A stretch of 64,000 nt of DNA. It comes from Dermanyssus gallinae (lineage: Eukaryota > Arthropoda > Arachnida > Mesostigmata > Dermanyssidae). Below the pieces are notes generated by a model, which was not told the DNA's origin, did not search any database, and was given only the letters and a program-made list of their open reading frames with translations. Positions 1 through 25,289 of the stretch are shown piece after piece (positions within the stretch are counted from its first letter, which is position 1; each line of letters begins with the position of its first letter). A program made the translations under genes and the position numbers. Location of the stretch: NCBI GenBank assembly GCA_003439945.1, contig QVRM01002206.1, positions 124,001-188,000 of the forward strand, written 5' to 3'.

Positions 1-1
1 C

Positions 2-550
2 ACCATGCGCTACATTACGCGGGACTACGATCCCAAAAAGCAGATTCCTGACCACATCGCCAACCAGGAAGGCTTCCACACCGTCGGCGACTATATCGAT
101 TTTCTCAAGAATAAGGTTGGTGTCATTAATCATTCGACTTAACTAGCAAATTATCAGCCAGTCACTCGCCGGAGAAACTAAGCAGCTGAGTGTCAATTCA
201 AGGAAACATAACGACGTCTACGAATGTGCAAAATTTCCACGAGTATTCCATTCGATATCAATCGGTAAATTATCCTTCGCGCGCGCTAATTACGAATCGG
301 CAGATTAACCGATTGTAGTTTTATGATGCTTAAATTCTACTTTCCCCTACCGAATCTGTGAGAGGTATTTTTAATACATCTGGTCACTGAAGCAAGGCTT
401 GGAGTAATTAGAACGATTGTGATCCAACAACTGGCTCCTAAAGTCACTAGTTTTTTGCAACTAATATACGCGTACATAGCGCACATTTGATCATAATGGG
501 CATTACAATATTTAAAATAAAGCAACCTACAATAGCAAAGCAATACCTGC

Positions 551-612
<62 letters not shown>

Positions 613-1118
613 AAACATAAAGTATGTTTTAGGAAAATGTTAAGACGCATTTAACTTTCAGACCGGGTTCCACAATGAGTCAGTTAACTTCTTCTATATG
701 GCGTATATGGAAGGATTTTTATCGGTCGACTTTGAGCAAAAATACACCGAGAAGGACCATTGGATACTGAAATACCCAAAAACGAGGGAATTTTCAAGAC
801 TGTACCTGCTGCACAACAGGTAAGCCAATATGATTTAGCAGTTGGATTGCTTCGTAGCAGTGAGTACATCGCGTTTATACTATGCGCAATAATACTAAAA
901 ACTGACGACACTGCTAATTACCAAATAGTGGGTCAGGTAATAATTAGCTTAGTATAATCTATTAATGAAGTAGAATATGTGTATATACATAAATACCCAC
1001 ATCAAAGAATGTTCACTATTCGAATACAAAGTATTAAAGTAAATTTGGCAAATATGTAAACTGCACGTATTGTGAGAACATTTGAATTTATCGATATATA
1101 TATATATATATATATATA

Positions 1119-1173
<55 letters not shown>

Positions 1174-1766
1174 GACCAATACTAGCCAATCAGAGAACCT
1201 CACAAAAATCAGTTTACTACTGCCGATCACAGACAGAGGTACAACGTACTGTGCTCCTGTGCTTGCTAACCGGGCTGTGTGGCTCTGCACACGATACCTC
1301 ATTTTTGTTGTTTGCTTGGCATTTCTGCACGTCGCCCCGTGCAAACAGCATCAACGTGGTCGGTCCGTACAACGGGCACTACCTGCTGAATGGGATCAGC
1401 AACCAGTTAGAGAGCGCCGCCAACGGTTCGTCGCCGTTCAAGCTGTCGCTATTCGCGTTCCACGATCTCAACCTGCTCTCAACTCTGCGCGCGTTGGGCA
1501 TCGGAGATAAGCCCACCGAGCCACTGGCCGTGCTCGCGTTCGAGCTGTGGACGTCGCGGGCCGACCAGCATCGGGTGCTGTTGCGGATGAGTTCTGGCCT
1601 ACGCACGAACTGGGTGTACCAGCCGCCCGAGTACCTGACGATGCGTCGGCCCGACGGCCACGTCGTCGAGGACCTGAACGATGTCACCCACCTGATGAGG
1701 ACGTTCTACCTGAACGCCATCAACACGACCAACTGCGGATACTTTGGCGACGATGCGAAAATCTAA
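2..1766 (+). CDS. Histidine acid phosphatase, C-terminal 3 exons (5' partial)
   Basis: Three exons join in one frame: 2-115, 662-819 and 1349-1766 (stop TAA). The introns have donors gttggt and gtaagc and acceptors ttcag and aacag; phases are 0 and 2. About 191 residues lie in the window and the N-terminus, with the catalytic RHG motif, lies to the left. Exon 3 encodes FKLSLFAFHDLNLLSTL, which fits the C-terminal His-Asp motif of histidine phosphatase branch 2 (usually SAHDTTL); the Asp is the proton donor in that family. The following LAVLAFELW matches the family's substrate-pocket strand. Enzymes of this family hydrolyse phosphomonoesters and are usually secreted or lysosomal. Exon 2 encodes ESVNFFYMAYMEGF and ends in a helical segment. 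The subfamily (classical acid phosphatase, PXYLP1-like or ACP6-like) cannot be fixed from this part. An AATAAA at 2621-2626 could end a long 3'UTR. The family call is fairly sure; the substrate is unknown. Confidence 0.8.
554..610. repeat. (TA)n microsatellite in acid phosphatase intron
   Basis: An uninterrupted TA run lies just upstream of the exon 2 acceptor. A second, interrupted run at about 1094-1167 lies in the next intron. Open frames reading Tyr-Ile repeats here are artefacts of the repeat. Confidence 0.95.
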
Positions 1767-1953
1767 TCCTTGGACGGTGGGCAACCCTTCGACCCACGCG
1801 GGGGGGGGGGGGGGTCGAAGAACGCTAGAACAGTAGTGCGCATGTATGTGTATATATGCAGATACACAAGCGCACGAATGCATACTTAATTTACTTCCGT
1901 TGCTCTTGTTGTATATATCCTTAGGTGAGAGTAGTATGCAAATCTATACGTGG

Positions 1954-2002
<49 letters not shown>

Positions 2003-3642
2003 AACGTATAGGTGTAACTTAACTACAAAGATATCGAAAATCGCTAAATCCACCGAAAGTTGCGTAGGCTACGGCGAAGTTTAACGGCTCATGCTCAGGA
2101 GTTTGGAGAAAAAGGAATTGCCAATGCTCTTAAGTTAGCCGTTCTCCAGTAAACCTTTCCCTGTGGACTCAGAGGACGAGAAAGATGAGGTTCTTCAGTA
2201 CTGTATCTTGCCAATGCGACTCAACGTTGTCGTAACAGGGCTGTCCTGCTTAAGACTTGTAGCGTCTTGTATTAGATCTTGTTAAGTTGGCTAGCTTCAG
2301 AAAGCGTTCCGAAATAGAGATGCTCCGTTGATTAAAGAGGCTAACTTTTGCGTTCTAAGCCTGCAGTGTTTTAGGACAGCTAACAAGGACAGTGTGTCAT
2401 CAGTCAGATAAAAGAGAAAGTTAGTTAGTAGCCGTAGTAGAAAATGTTCTATGGCTGCGAGACCACGCCCAGCGCACATTTGATCAGCCTCCTTAGTTAC
2501 ATATGTTAGGCCCGTTTTTAAGTGATATTCTTAAGTGCAGACCGGCGTACACATCCATAAAACAGCATATAGCAAAATATATACAAATATATACAGCACA
2601 TATATAAAACATCTACCAGGAATAAAGATATCAGTAAATAAATTGTCGAAAATTGCAAATCTGTCGACCTGGTGAGAAGGATGGACGCATAGTGCTTATT
2701 ACTTGAGTGTAACGCAGGAGACCACTATAGGTCACAACTAGACAAAATTAAGACACATTTCGGTGTCCATATTCTTTAGCGAACAGCTCGTGGACTGTTG
2801 TTTTCTTGCCAGTTATTGCTGTAAAGAAAGGGGATCAGACAAACAAGTTAAGCATGTCAAACGGGTATATAAAATTGCAGCATTCCTTAAATCTATATCT
2901 ATGCAAAAGCCGGTTAAAAACCTGCACATATACGCATATACACACATAGTTTATTCGGACCAATAGCCATTTGGGGTATTGGCACACATCGATTTATTTC
3001 TCGCGGGAAACTTTCTGGTATCCCCACGGGCGCTTTCTGGTATCCCGCATGGGTATACTTATCGACCCATTTAGTTAGCTGCACCTATAGCTGACAGGCA
3101 CATGTCAGGTTCAGAATTAAGATAGTAAAAACATATATATATACATATACCGGCAAACACTTTATTTTTACTAGTTAACGTACTTACCGGATCCCGAGAT
3201 AAGATTATTAATGAATAGCCTAGATTTCCCGATATTAAATACAACGGGTAACAACATCATTCGGTCAAGAGTTGTTCTAAAGTATTTCGAGGCCTAGGAA
3301 AAGCCTTGGCAAATCCCCGCTGTTATCGCCATATAGATTTAAAACTGTAATTTGTGTGGGCCGTACTGTTTCTAAAGCGTTGCGTCCATTTGAATTACAG
3401 TTCAAGTTCATATACAATGGTTTTGCTTCACTGGCACCCTGACACGACACATGATGAAAACGATAATATAGAAGAGCTGAACCTAAATCAACACGAATGC
3501 GATGTACTTCGGCGAGTATTACTTTATTTGTTGCTAAAACCAATATTTTATGAACATACAAGATATTTAGTTACAATGTAAGGTTGGACAACCAAGCTAT
3601 AATGATATCTATTGCACGAATCTTCAGGTCCATACAGTCTCC

Positions 3643-3681
<39 letters not shown>

Positions 3682-3908
3682 ACATAAGCACAACTTATTA
3701 ATCAATTGGTTGTGACCTGCGCAAACACCGAAGAAGTTTACCATCAAGCACTGATACTAGAACTTGTAGTCAATCTGGCCACAAGCTATTATAATAATAA
3801 ACAAAATATTTAAATATATATATACTGACATTGGTAACTTGAGTGTTTGTGGGGACAACAGGGCCGCCCACGAGTTCACCGAGAGAGAAAAAATCCTAAA
3901 TCCTAGAC

Positions 3909-3982
<74 letters not shown>
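3909..3982. repeat. (TA)n microsatellite
   Basis: About 37 TA units without interruption in intergenic DNA. Confidence 0.95.
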
Positions 3983-3984
<2 letters not shown>

Positions 3985-4130
3985 GCCTTAGTATACAAAT
4001 CAAACTCTTCAAACAAATTCGGTTTCTCCAGATCAAATTAAGCTAGCATCTTTATCTCAAAATCCTCGTAATCAAATTCCCAAATAAATTAGCCTAGCAT
4101 CTCTATATCATCCAAATGTAATTAACCTAG

Positions 4131-4174
4131 CATCTGTTCATATCACACAAGTGATCTGTTCATATCACACAAGT
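4131..4174. repeat. 22-bp tandem repeat, two copies
   Basis: ATCTGTTCATATCACACAAG plus two bases is repeated head to tail. Just upstream, the motif (G)CTAGCATCT recurs three times at 40-50 bp spacing (about 4040-4135), suggesting an older, diverged minisatellite. Confidence 0.75.
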
Positions 4175-4806
4175 GGTATCTAACAATAGCCTATCATATA
4201 GCAGCATGCACATACGGTGACACAAAGCCTAACTAACTATGTGCATTGTGACGAGTTGTGTGCAAGGTGTCTTCCGGCCTTCCTTGTTTTTGCAGCAGAC
4301 AAGTTCGTTCGAAATAGAGCAATGTGCTGCTTCTGTTTCGAACACACTGTCATCATCCGTATTCATCATACTTCTTCTTGTTTATACTACTTACGACTTT
4401 GTACGACTGACTCGATTTATTTCCTTAGTTTTTGAGGCCTATCGCAAAATGTGTTGGTCTAATAGGTATTAGAGCTCATCCGTGTTGCGAGGCTCACAAT
4501 TGGTTGGTAGTGGTAATCGCCACGGCGTCGCTTTGCCTACGCATAGAATTTTCATACAAGCGTCGTCGTCGTTGTCGACCCGGAGGTAGCACGGCATATA
4601 CAACACTACGCTGCGTGGACGCGTGATATTCGATTAGAAAGTACAAACAGTGCATTTGATATTCAACTATCATTGTACTGCATCTGCGCTAGTAGTTCAA
4701 TCTTGTAGGAAATTGGAAGGTGCAGCAACGGAGAATATGCAAACAGCGTGCACAAGCTGCATATACCTGTATATGTATGCATGTGTGTATATATATATAT
4801 ATATAT

Positions 4807-4839
<33 letters not shown>

Positions 4840-5373
4840 GTGGTACACCCCATCTACATTAGCGCACGACTGTACGGCCCGTACTCTCACACCGTACCAC
4901 GAAAATTAATCCCGCTCTCTTATTCTCTGCGCAGCGCACAGCAATCGCAGCGCGAAGCCAACACAGTTCATACAAGTCTGTTGAGGTCGTAACAATATCG
5001 AAAGCCTCCTCCTCCTCCTCCTCTACGTGGCGCATTGGCCAATTCGACATATAATACATTCGATCCGGAACTGGCAAAAACAAACCAGTTAGTTGACCAC
5101 TAAACAGCGCCCTCTTCGGGGAAAGACACTATATGCCGCAAACAAAAGGTTGCGGCGTTACGCCTATCTGGCCGTATTTTCTATGACCCACAATCAAAGC
5201 ACCTATGCAATCCTATATCTGCTCGTAATCTGTTTTTGCTAATCTGAAGATTTAACGTATATTTCTTCTTTTCCAGCTCTCCCGCTCTCTTCTCTTTCGT
5301 TCTCTCTCTCTCTCTCTCTCTCTCGCTTCTTTGCTTGATATATGTTGAAATTGAAGAAAGTGTAAATATATCC

Positions 5374-5405
<32 letters not shown>

Positions 5406-6382
5406 ATTGGGTAAGTAAGCACACTATCTATATCACATACGAGGTATCCAAGGTCAGATGAAAGCATAGCAATGAAGTCAGATGAGAGTCATTAAAAAAC
5501 AGGTTCTCTTTCATCGAGTCCATTACAGGATCACTTAGTTAGTTCATAGAGGGAGTCACCCTGCCCTGACAAAAGACGGCAGTTCCGGAGAGCAGTACTC
5601 TCTCAGGAAAGTGAGTGTGTGGCCTACAGGTTACTATTTTCCTGCCTGCTATTCAAGTTTGCCCAATGAGACAGTATCGCAACAGACGGCGGTGTCAGAA
5701 CACAGAATGTCTCTGACAGCAGCGGGAAGTCCCAAAAACAAGGACCGAATGATTGAACGCTGACCACTAACTGGGCCGCTTATTTACGTCGACAGCATAG
5801 AAGACCCTGATTTAATTGAAAGCCACTTGATCTTTGGCGAGACCGTGGCGTGCGTACACGCGCAATATTTTGTGCAATCTCCCTACGACGAATGGAGATG
5901 TTTAGCCGTTCTATAGTACAATGACGTACAAAAAGTTTCCAACATTCCAGCCACCCCATTTATTTGCAGCACAATTTCGGAATTTGGACGACATGTAGCC
6001 GATACTCACTGAAGCGCCTGGGATAGTGGTATGATTAATTAGTTTCCTGTCTGTCTAATTGCACATACGTATTTGCACAGCGGCAAGTTGCTGCCGTGCA
6101 GAAGATATGCAACGACAAAAAAAAGCTTTGGTCGAGCCCGGGAAACATGCAGATGAGATGACGACTGTTAAGATTATCATTGGTATCCACTAATACTACT
6201 TCGGCTAAAGCACGAAGATCAAATACGTCGAGTGGTCACCGAATGGAGCTCCGATGACAGAAACGCACGAAACGCATATTTTGCGATTGAACAGCGACCA
6301 GGCCGTCAGGCAGCTAACGCCCGGTGCAGGACAGAAAGCTTGTGTTCAACTTGTATGTACAGCCAAATCTATGAACATAGTA

Positions 6383-6388
6383 TTTATT
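6383..6388 (-). promoter_or_regulatory. Poly(A) signal of THEM6-like gene
   Basis: TTTATT on the + strand reads AATAAA on the - strand, about 270 nt after the THEM6-like stop codon. The 3'UTR between them carries CAG/CTG trinucleotide runs (about 6545-6600). Confidence 0.5.
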
Positions 6389-6654
6389 AGTTAAAGCCGT
6401 GTATATATATCCCGTTGCATCGCTAGCCATCTTGGTCTATGGCAACAGCAGTAGTAGCAGACTATGCCACAGGAACACACTTCACTTACGTACAGTAATA
6501 AACAAACAAACAGCCAATTCTTCCTCGGTAGCCAGCCGATAGAAACAACAGCAGCAGCTGCAGCAGCATGATCAGCAGCAGCAGCAGGATCAGCGGTACC
6601 GGCGGCAGTAGGAACAGAGATGGAATGAAGGAGTTCATTCACAGTTCACATCAA

Positions 6655-21142
<14,488 letters not shown>

Positions 21143-21269
21143 GTCGCCGAAATCCAGTTCGATGCCTGGTGGAACGGGGAGCAGAGCGCTGGCAGTGTTG
21201 ATGGGGCTAGGTCGTCCTTCGAACTAGTAGAAATAGACCTCGCAGTAACAATGACAGTAGGCTAGGTAG

Positions 21270-22380
21270 AAGTAGACAACAACACTAGAAACAACAACAG
21301 CAACAACAATCACTCAACAACAACAACAACAATCACTGAAACAACGGCGGCTATTTGTTTGCTGCACAAGTGAGAACTGAGACTGAACCAACTCCTTGAC
21401 TTGCAGTGGATGACGATAAGAATTTTGTTGTAGTAGTAGTAGTAGTTGTTATCTTGTTCTCATTGTTGCAGAGGTAGTATTCTTTGGTGCAGGTACACGC
21501 CGATGATATCCTACCGGCGTTATGTCGGTGTGCTGTTGCTGTCATTTGATGGTGGTACTTTCGGCAGACACAACCGTGGTTCTGATCTCGTCGTCGTAGT
21601 AGTTGATGATGTTGTTGTGGAAGTTGTTGATAATGTAGTTGCTGTTGTTGTTGCTGCTGCTGCTGTTGTTGTCGTTGTGGTAGTTGCCGCTGTTGTTGTT
21701 GTTATAGTTATTGTTGCTGTTGTTATTGCTGATGACTACGCTCAGACGACAAGTCACAATTGTCTGTGTCTAGGACTGACTGGTTGTTGACCGCGACCTC
21801 GATTGCAGGGGACGTGCACGGTTGCTTAGCGCCGGCGCGTCTTTCTTGCCTCTGCTGACGGAACTGTCCGTTTCCACCAGCCAGTAGTCTGACAGCATTG
21901 TCTCGTAGTGGTTGGTGGTGGTGGTGGTGGTGGTAGAAGAAGTTGTTGTAGTATTCGAAGGCGAGCTGTCGCGCGTCGGCCGACTGATCACATCCAAACC
22001 GACGTCGATGACGATGATGACGACGACGACGACGGCAATCACAATGGCAATGACAATGACAACGACAACGACAACAACAACAACAACTGCCACGATAACA
22101 CAACACCAGAAAACGTTGCCGAACCGGTGCTCCGTCGGCTTGATCGTTCGGTCAGCACGCCGCCGCCGCCGCCGCCGCTGCTACCACAGGCGGCAGGGAA
22201 CCGTCCGCTGGTGAGGGCGCTGATGTCCGCTGTACGGCGGTAGTTGGGCTGTTGTTGTTGTTGTTGTTGATGCTGCTGCTGATACTGATGCTGATGCTGG
22301 CGGCGACGACCACGACGACACATCTGAGGTGGTAAGAGCCAGAGGCAGCGGCTGTAGGAGCAACGACACCGAACTACAGC
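21270..22380. other. Trinucleotide-rich block (CAA/GTT, GAC, CCG, CAG)
   Basis: About 1.1 kb upstream of the THEM6-like ATG, dominated by short runs of CAA/TTG, GTA, GGT, GAC/GAT, CCG and CTG. Low-complexity open frames exist on both strands: one + frame has Asp and Asn/Asp runs then a Pro run; a - frame has a Gln/His run. None has a recognisable domain or clear splice partners. It is most likely 5'UTR or promoter DNA of the THEM6-like gene or of an unseen gene. A low-complexity coding exon cannot be excluded. Confidence 0.5.
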
Positions 22381-22414
22381 GCGCCGCAAACTTCTAGAAT
22401 GACTCCAGAGGCAT

Positions 22415-23420
22415 AGAGAGAGAGAGAGAAAAAGGAAGTGTGTGTAAGTGGGAGAGAGAGAGAGAGAGAGAGGAATAGTGCGAGATGATGGTAATGATGA
22501 TGAGGGAGGGATGAATGGAGAGAAGGAAAGGGTACCACAACGGGGAAGCGAGAGAAAAGGTGGTAAGGGAAGCCCGCGTGCCAGGCGTGTGATGTCTTAC
22601 CTGCCATCACGAGCTAGCAAAGCAAGCAACCCGCAGACAGATCAGGTGAACGAAAAGGGCTACAGGGCAGGATAGAGTGTTATCGCAGTGCTAAGCAAGA
22701 AGGCGTTGAAGCTCTATTGGCATTGATCTACCGACTGACCAGATGCGAAGCAAAGGTAAAGGGTGAGTGTGTGAGAAGAAAGGGGAAAGATGGAAGAGGA
22801 ATGAACAAAGGATATTCAGGAGAAGAAAAGGGGGATGATCGGATGGAGAAAGGCACAGAAGGGGGCGTATAGGTGAAAAGGTGGAAAAGAACAGAGCTAG
22901 TCGAGCGGGTCAAACAGTTCCAGACCGCCGGGAGGGAACACAACAGACAGTAGTCGCCAGCGTTGCCACCGCCCAAGAAAAGAGGCCTGCTTAGAGTGAG
23001 TACGCAGACCTGCAAACACGGTTTGCCCGGGCTGCCCTTAGGCCTACATTTGGAGCTGAACCTCAGCTCTAAATACAAATGTGCAACGGTGGGACTATGT
23101 GTCTCCTTCGGTCGCGAGGCGCAGGTGGAATGCACTACGCCATACAGAGCGGGCTTACTGCCACTTCTACCCGAGCGAGAGACTCTTTCCCTCTCTTTCT
23201 CGCATTTTGATCGTAACTATAGTTCTATACTCGTATGCATGTATGTATGTATGTAGGTACGTATGTCAGCCCATCTATCTGGGCAGGCATATATAAGGTT
23301 CTGTTTGCCTGTCTATCACCGAGAAGGCGAGAAGGCAGTACAGCTACCAACCGAGGCATGGCAGCTAGCCTTCTCTAGACCACCCCCAGGAGTTCAAATG
23401 GCCCGCGACTCATCATTGGA
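22415..23420. other. GA-rich DNA, no gene seen
   Basis: GA runs at about 22415-22430 and 22453-22472, then purine-rich DNA to about 22900 and a GTAT tetranucleotide stretch near 23236-23266. The long open frame on the - strand (22728-23135) reads only Ser/Pro/Leu/Phe-rich sequence from the purine bias. I do not call a gene. Confidence 0.5.
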
Positions 23421-24280
23421 TTAATTCATCTGAAGGCGAAGTGAAATACGAAAACGTACTGTACTTTGTTGTCGTTTGTTCCTGATGACTAAGCTGCTAG
23501 CTACGTACGCTTTCTGGCATTTGTAGCCACAAGCGTGATGTTTGAGATCCGAAAGATGCTTTGAAGATGATTGAAAATATGCCTAGTCAATATGAGGCGA
23601 GAGGGAAGTTTCTGATGTGGATAGTAGGTGTCTATAGTTCTTTTGACGTGCTGCAAATCTATAATCTGATCTGGGTATATTGACAAAAAAGCAAGTGAAT
23701 CATCCACTACTTGATATCTTCCAAAGTTTCTCTGGGGATAGAAGACGTACCTTTTTAGTTTCAAAGCAAAGTTCAAAAGTTGTTTTTTTTAAACGAATGA
23801 TTAGATGTATTGGGGCATACATAGTCTTAACCTATTCTCACACTTTTGATGGGTGTGAGTGTTCTTCCGAAAGCCGCTGTTACCTACGTTTGCAAAGTGG
23901 AACATTCCATTAATTGTCTATATATATATATATATATATATAAAAGTTCAACCATTGACCTATGTAAGACAGAGTTAATTGATCAGCCTAACCAATGTAA
24001 CGCCTCAAAATGGCGTTACTGTCGTTATGCGTCAAGGATTTAGTGGCGAGATCAAGCGTGATGAAAACCAATTGGCGGATCGTCATCGACGTAAAGATAC
24101 CATAGAGTCTATCCTGTTTTCGCCTGAAGCCCGAACGACACCGCCAAAATAAAGCATTCCTAGAAAAGGACGTAAACGAATGTAATCAAAACAGCCGAGT
24201 TATGCAACGGAAATTCATCACCTCCACGAAGTCATCGGAGCCGTCCACGTGCCATCGACTCGGGCCTTTCTAGGTTTTGT

Positions 24281-24500
24281 CTCTGTTGCTGATCAAATGT
24301 TCTTTGAGCGATGCTCATTGAGAACAGATTATAAGCAAGCCATAACGCTGAAACTCAGCGAGCATGTTGCTACCACAAAAACTGTTGGGGCAAAGCCTAA
24401 ATATCCGTCCCAACATGCCCGGCTCTCTGTACGAACTGTGAAACGATGCCTAATGAGAATTCCAAGCCCGTAGGGAACGAGGGATAGTCTTCCTAAACAC
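24281..24500 (+). mobile_element. tRNA-derived SINE, 5'-truncated copy
   Basis: Matches the body of 17484-17792 (GAGCGATGCTCATTGAGAA, then TTCCAAGCCCGTAGGG and the AATCTTCTTGAAAAA tail). The tRNA-like head is lost. Divergence is higher than in the other full copies. Confidence 0.65.
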
Positions 24501-24873
24501 AATCTTCTTGAAAAATCGTCCAATTTTTTTTTCTCTGGAAAATCGCGTCCCCTGCCCAAAAGATCCTCGTCGAGATGCCCTTGCAGGCATTAGCCCCCGA
24601 AGATTGTAGTAAATGCATTTTCAGCGTTTGCAGCGCTCATTTGCAACTGCCGTAGTTATTAAACTGTTGAAGGACTCCCGCGAGCAAACACTTCGCGCTT
24701 CCGTTTAGCTAGTGCAAGTATTAAGACCGTTTTTCTAGTTATTCGTAATCATTATTTTTAATAATTTTAGTAGAATTAGTGATTACATATTTATTCAGAT
24801 ATTAGCCATATAATTGCCAGTTATAATCAAAATATAGCAATGTGGGCTGACATTACGTAATCAACTCTAGACG

Positions 24874-25269
24874 TTAGAGCTGAGGTTTCGACAGTTTCCG
24901 TTCATATAAGTGCCTGGTAGCGCCCAATATCGCATTTTCGACAGAAATTACATATGCATTCCTCAATGTTGAAACAGTTTGGCTTCGAACGCAGACAATG
25001 GTGGTATCCATGCCATGTTCTTCGCCAGAAGTAGTTGCGGAATTTCCTGTGTGTGGATAATGTCTTTTCCATTTATCAGAGCAAAAATCTGAGCCCACAG
25101 TACAGTTTTCGGTCGCGACTTGCACGCCCCTTTCCTCTTTAAATGTCCGGTAGTAGACTATTATATATGTGTTGAACACAAACTTGTTAAGTACCAGTTC
25201 TTTCGTCGGCGTTCTCTCTACGCACAGCTCTAGCACAAGTCTTTCTGACGCGTTTTTCTGGTAATCCAT
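24874..25269 (-). CDS. Hypothetical ORF, 131 aa, unassigned
   Basis: The longest frame in the gene-poor 23-30 kb stretch runs from ATG at 25269 to a stop at 24874. It begins MDYQKNASERLVLELC and has balanced composition with six cysteines and no repeat content. I recognise no domain, and no signal peptide or membrane helix is obvious. Neither a supporting promoter nor splice partners were found, so it may be chance or the remnant of a transposon. Confidence 0.25.
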   Translation of the reverse strand: MDYQKNASERLVLELCVERTPTKELVLNKFVFNTYIIVYYRTFKEERGVQVATENCTVGSDFCSDKWKRHYPHTGNSATTSGEEHGMDTTIVCVRSQTVSTLRNAYVISVENAILGATRHLYERKLSKPQL

Positions 25270-25289
25270 TTTATGTACGTTAAGCAAGG

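Larger units (their letters stand above)
1767..6382. other. Intergenic region, no gene seen
   Basis: This stretch lies between the stop of the acid phosphatase and the likely poly(A) signal of the convergent THEM6-like gene. It holds a run of 14 G near 1801-1814, TA arrays at about 1951-1996, 3645-3677, 3909-3982, 4784-4838 and 5374-5397, and a CT run at about 5298-5325. A 22-bp direct repeat (core ATCTGTTCATATCACACAAG) occurs twice in tandem at about 4131-4174. The short open frames lack splice partners and protein-like composition. Nothing else is recognisable. Confidence 0.6.

Noticed and set aside
337..650. Open frames with Tyr-Ile repeats
   Set aside because: They are translations of the TA microsatellite; the same applies to the frames at 1082-1344, 7395-7797, 8837-9103 and 9449-9816.
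1801..1814. Poly-G and poly-C runs (also 18396, 37381, 42488, 52233, 63011) as regulatory signals
   Set aside because: Simple homopolymers; more likely slippage-prone or assembly-sensitive sites than functional elements.
2763..2966. FFSEQLVDC resembling the papain-family SEQxLVDC motif
   Set aside because: Only about seven residues match; no catalytic His or Asn region or neighbouring exons were found.
6391..6642. Ala-rich 83-aa frame on the - strand
   Set aside because: It lies in the 3'UTR of the THEM6-like gene and comes from a CAG repeat.
22728..23135. 135-aa frame on the - strand
   Set aside because: Composition reflects the purine-rich + strand; no domain or splice context.
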